Made by a program: the position numbers and the translations under genes. Positions 62,501 through 64,000 of a stretch of DNA of 64,000 nucleotides are shown here, piece by piece; positions within the stretch are counted from its first letter, which is position 1, and each line of letters opens with the position of its first letter. Origin of the DNA: Oxytricha trifallax (lineage: Eukaryota > Ciliophora > Spirotrichea > Sporadotrichida > Oxytrichidae); assembly GCA_000711775.1 (NCBI GenBank), contig ARYC01001452.1:25100-89099 (forward strand), read 5' to 3'. The notes under the pieces were generated by a model. It did not search any database, had not been told where the DNA came from, and saw only the letters and a list, made by a program, of their open reading frames with translations.

Positions 62501-64000
62501 TATGTTATAAGCTGGCCAACTTTATAAGGACGTGAAATAGGTTTTCAAAGGGAAGTTATCCCATGAGTATAAGAAGTTTACTGAACTTATTGATGAAATC
62601 ACTAATTCAGCATAGCTAGTAATTACTAAGAATGTTCCTGGCATGCCCGTTATACTAAAGCACTTGTAATTATTATACTTTTCTAACAATATTACATACA
62701 GATAAACCGAAACTAGAAAAATACGAATAATCAGTAAAACGTCTAAGAAATTGAGTTAAACTATGGGATCCCTTATGACTTAAGATATAATATAATGAAC
62801 ATTTTAATGTGCTCTAAGCAAAGGCAATACATCAATAGATACTCTTCTTTATTGGACCTCAAGAGATTCGATTAATAAAACAACGAAATAAAGTAGAACG
62901 ATCCATTCATTCCATAAAGTCACGATCTCCCTAGAAATCCTAAACTTAGACATCCATTCCATGAATACCAGTATTTGCGTATTTTCTTGAAGGCCTAGAA
63001 ATTCAGTGCATCAACCTAAAAAACTTGGAAAGCATTGAAGTAAGTTGATGTTTGTCTCTTCATAAATTTTATAGTCAACCCAGACCAATTGGAGATATAA
63101 ACGTGATTATATAAGAATAAAAACCGTTCAGTTCCTATTGCTTAAAAAAGCTCTATGAAAGCCCACAACACATTTACTCTGTCCAAACGCCTACATAACA
63201 CCATTCAGTGTCAAAGAAACTTGATGTCGAGCAACGTGAGTAGAAGAGGATAGCCTATGAATAATATACAAATAGTCAACTTCAGACTCCAGTAAAGGCT
63301 TTACAGTAGTTTGAACAAAGTCAATGGAATGAATAAGATGATGAATCATAAGAGCATTTGAGGAAAAGAGACAAAAAGTTGGAATCTAAACAGCCCAACC
63401 AAAGTATAGCTAAAAGCAATCTATCTTCGTAACTTGACCCCACTAACCAAGATGCCCGGTCCACTTAAACTGCAAATAATAACAAATGTAACCCATAGTA
63501 AGCAAGTTAAATCAAGGTTCCCGCTTAGAGATAATAGTAGTTAGATTCCTGTTTCATCTCAACAACCGAGTCCACGACAGAATATACAGAACTCTTAATC
63601 TAAGAATATAAGCGTTTCTCAAAGCCCGAATCGAAGCGGTTGCAATTCTGATAAATCAAACTAACTTGTAAACAATAAACAAAAAAATCTGTAAAAGTAA
63701 TCTAGCTCTTCAAGCACACAGAAAAAGAAAAAGAAACTTTAAGAAGAAGTAGAAATTAACTAAGCTAAAAGCCATAGAAGTGGTAGTAGTTTGTAAGAAA
63801 CACATAGGTAAGGGTCTGATAATAAGGCTAAAGATTCCAGTTTCAATGAAAATTTTGATGATGAGGAAGAAGAAGTACCGAAAAGTAGATTCACTAATAA
63901 ATCAAATTAATCATCTTACTTAGGAAAACAACCAAGGAATAATGACATTAATCAAAGCGATGAAGATTTGAGTGAAGAAGACTAAGGAGGAGTTGAAGAT
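59527..64000 (+). CDS. Long unrecognised gene(s), plus strand, running off the right edge
   Basis: Start MTHHSLIGNVKFKLIPTDID at 59527. Coding-like almost throughout with TAR as Gln: EKPYFQLFVKIVYAIFLNKL, SLDGVQFELIQAIQNKEITQ, NISLEDDLDEDIGDGNYISN, CNYWFCQATYKNTRLRFFDE, LHRFHIIDFPLPSFTDSEIV, ANELLGLLNILCDGPVYNDL, RVYGEGSVVIEVVYFHDKDP, ELEYCVADISKEEKYMFMLV, RKHNEFNIYICLDTMLQAGQ, NYGIPYDLRYNIMNILMC. The last 500 bases are Ser/Asn/Gln/Lys-rich (RQNIQNSQSKNISVSQS) and end acidic (DEEEEVPKSRF). Introns at 62152-62181 and 62391-62418. Frame breaks near 59775, 60145, 60375, 60440 and 61310. It may be one very long protein or two or three genes; no domain recognised. Confidence 0.6.
62152..62181 (+). 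other. 30-nt spliceosomal intron
   Basis: GTAAGT start, TTTGTAG end, A/T-rich; joins VKFFN to SYNVTELEYC in frame. Confidence 0.8.
62391..62418 (+). other. 28-nt spliceosomal intron
   Basis: GTAAGC start, ATAAAG end; joins KQKIVNFG to KNETLEEYVK in frame. Confidence 0.65.

Noticed and set aside
1-64000. CRISPR arrays, rRNA or tRNA genes, bacterial operons
   Set aside because: No regularly spaced repeats, no recognisable rRNA or tRNA core, and no Shine-Dalgarno-type organisation; introns and the Gln code show a ciliate nuclear genome.
1-64000. Euplotes-type code (UGA as Cys, UAA/UAG stop)
   Set aside because: TAA and TAG occur in frame throughout conserved domains, so they cannot be stops here.

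Overview
The window is nuclear DNA of a ciliate. The sequence is very AT-rich, and almost every gene becomes readable only when TAA and TAG are read as glutamine. With the standard code the genes shatter into 60-97 residue pieces, so standard ORF lists miss nearly everything. TGA acts as the terminator of several genes (for example the tandem TGA TGA ending the transposase at 56668). It also occurs in frame, without any change of frame, inside most of the genes, so UGA may be an ambiguous stop/sense codon, as in karyorelict ciliates. The alternative is a hypotrich-type germline (micronuclear) genome with decayed genes. One-base frame breaks are also frequent and look like uncorrected long-read errors or decay; they are noted per gene.

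Layout. 1-27 kb is sparse and AT-rich. It holds short coding segments (mostly minus strand to 12.5 kb, mixed afterwards) separated by A/T stretches that could be introns or internal eliminated sequences. Among them are a broken SDF2-like MIR-domain gene (1.8-2.4 kb), an N/Q-rich gene (4.3-6.0 kb), a plus-strand gene (16.8-19.3 kb), a Cys-rich gene (20.0-20.6 kb) and a long unrecognised gene (25.1-26.8 kb). Two non-coding elements stand out: a 445-bp MITE with poly-G ends and an 8-bp target duplication (6.5-7.0 kb), and a 790-bp palindrome with 370-bp arms (7.0-7.8 kb).

27.15-31.7 kb is an island of clearly higher GC. It carries a Tc1/mariner-type DDE transposase, a small accessory ORF and a possible cysteine-peptidase-like ORF, and is probably one mobile element. 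33.2-43.6 kb lies between two inverted copies of a 15-bp sequence containing CCCCAAAA. It contains an MT-A70 adenine methyltransferase, a second DD34E transposase head-to-head with a second copy of the accessory ORF, and a SecA-like helicase-fold gene.

43.6-64 kb is gene-dense: a UFD2/UBE4 ubiquitin-chain E4 ligase, deoxyhypusine hydroxylase, a probable gamma-tubulin-complex (Spc97/98) protein, a third and very large transposase (about 917 codons, with its DDE core split by about 330 residues), and a long unrecognised gene running off the right edge. Introns of 28-32 nt and one of 97 nt are visible.

All calls come from hand translation. Segment edges in the first 27 kb are approximate, and no similarity search was run.
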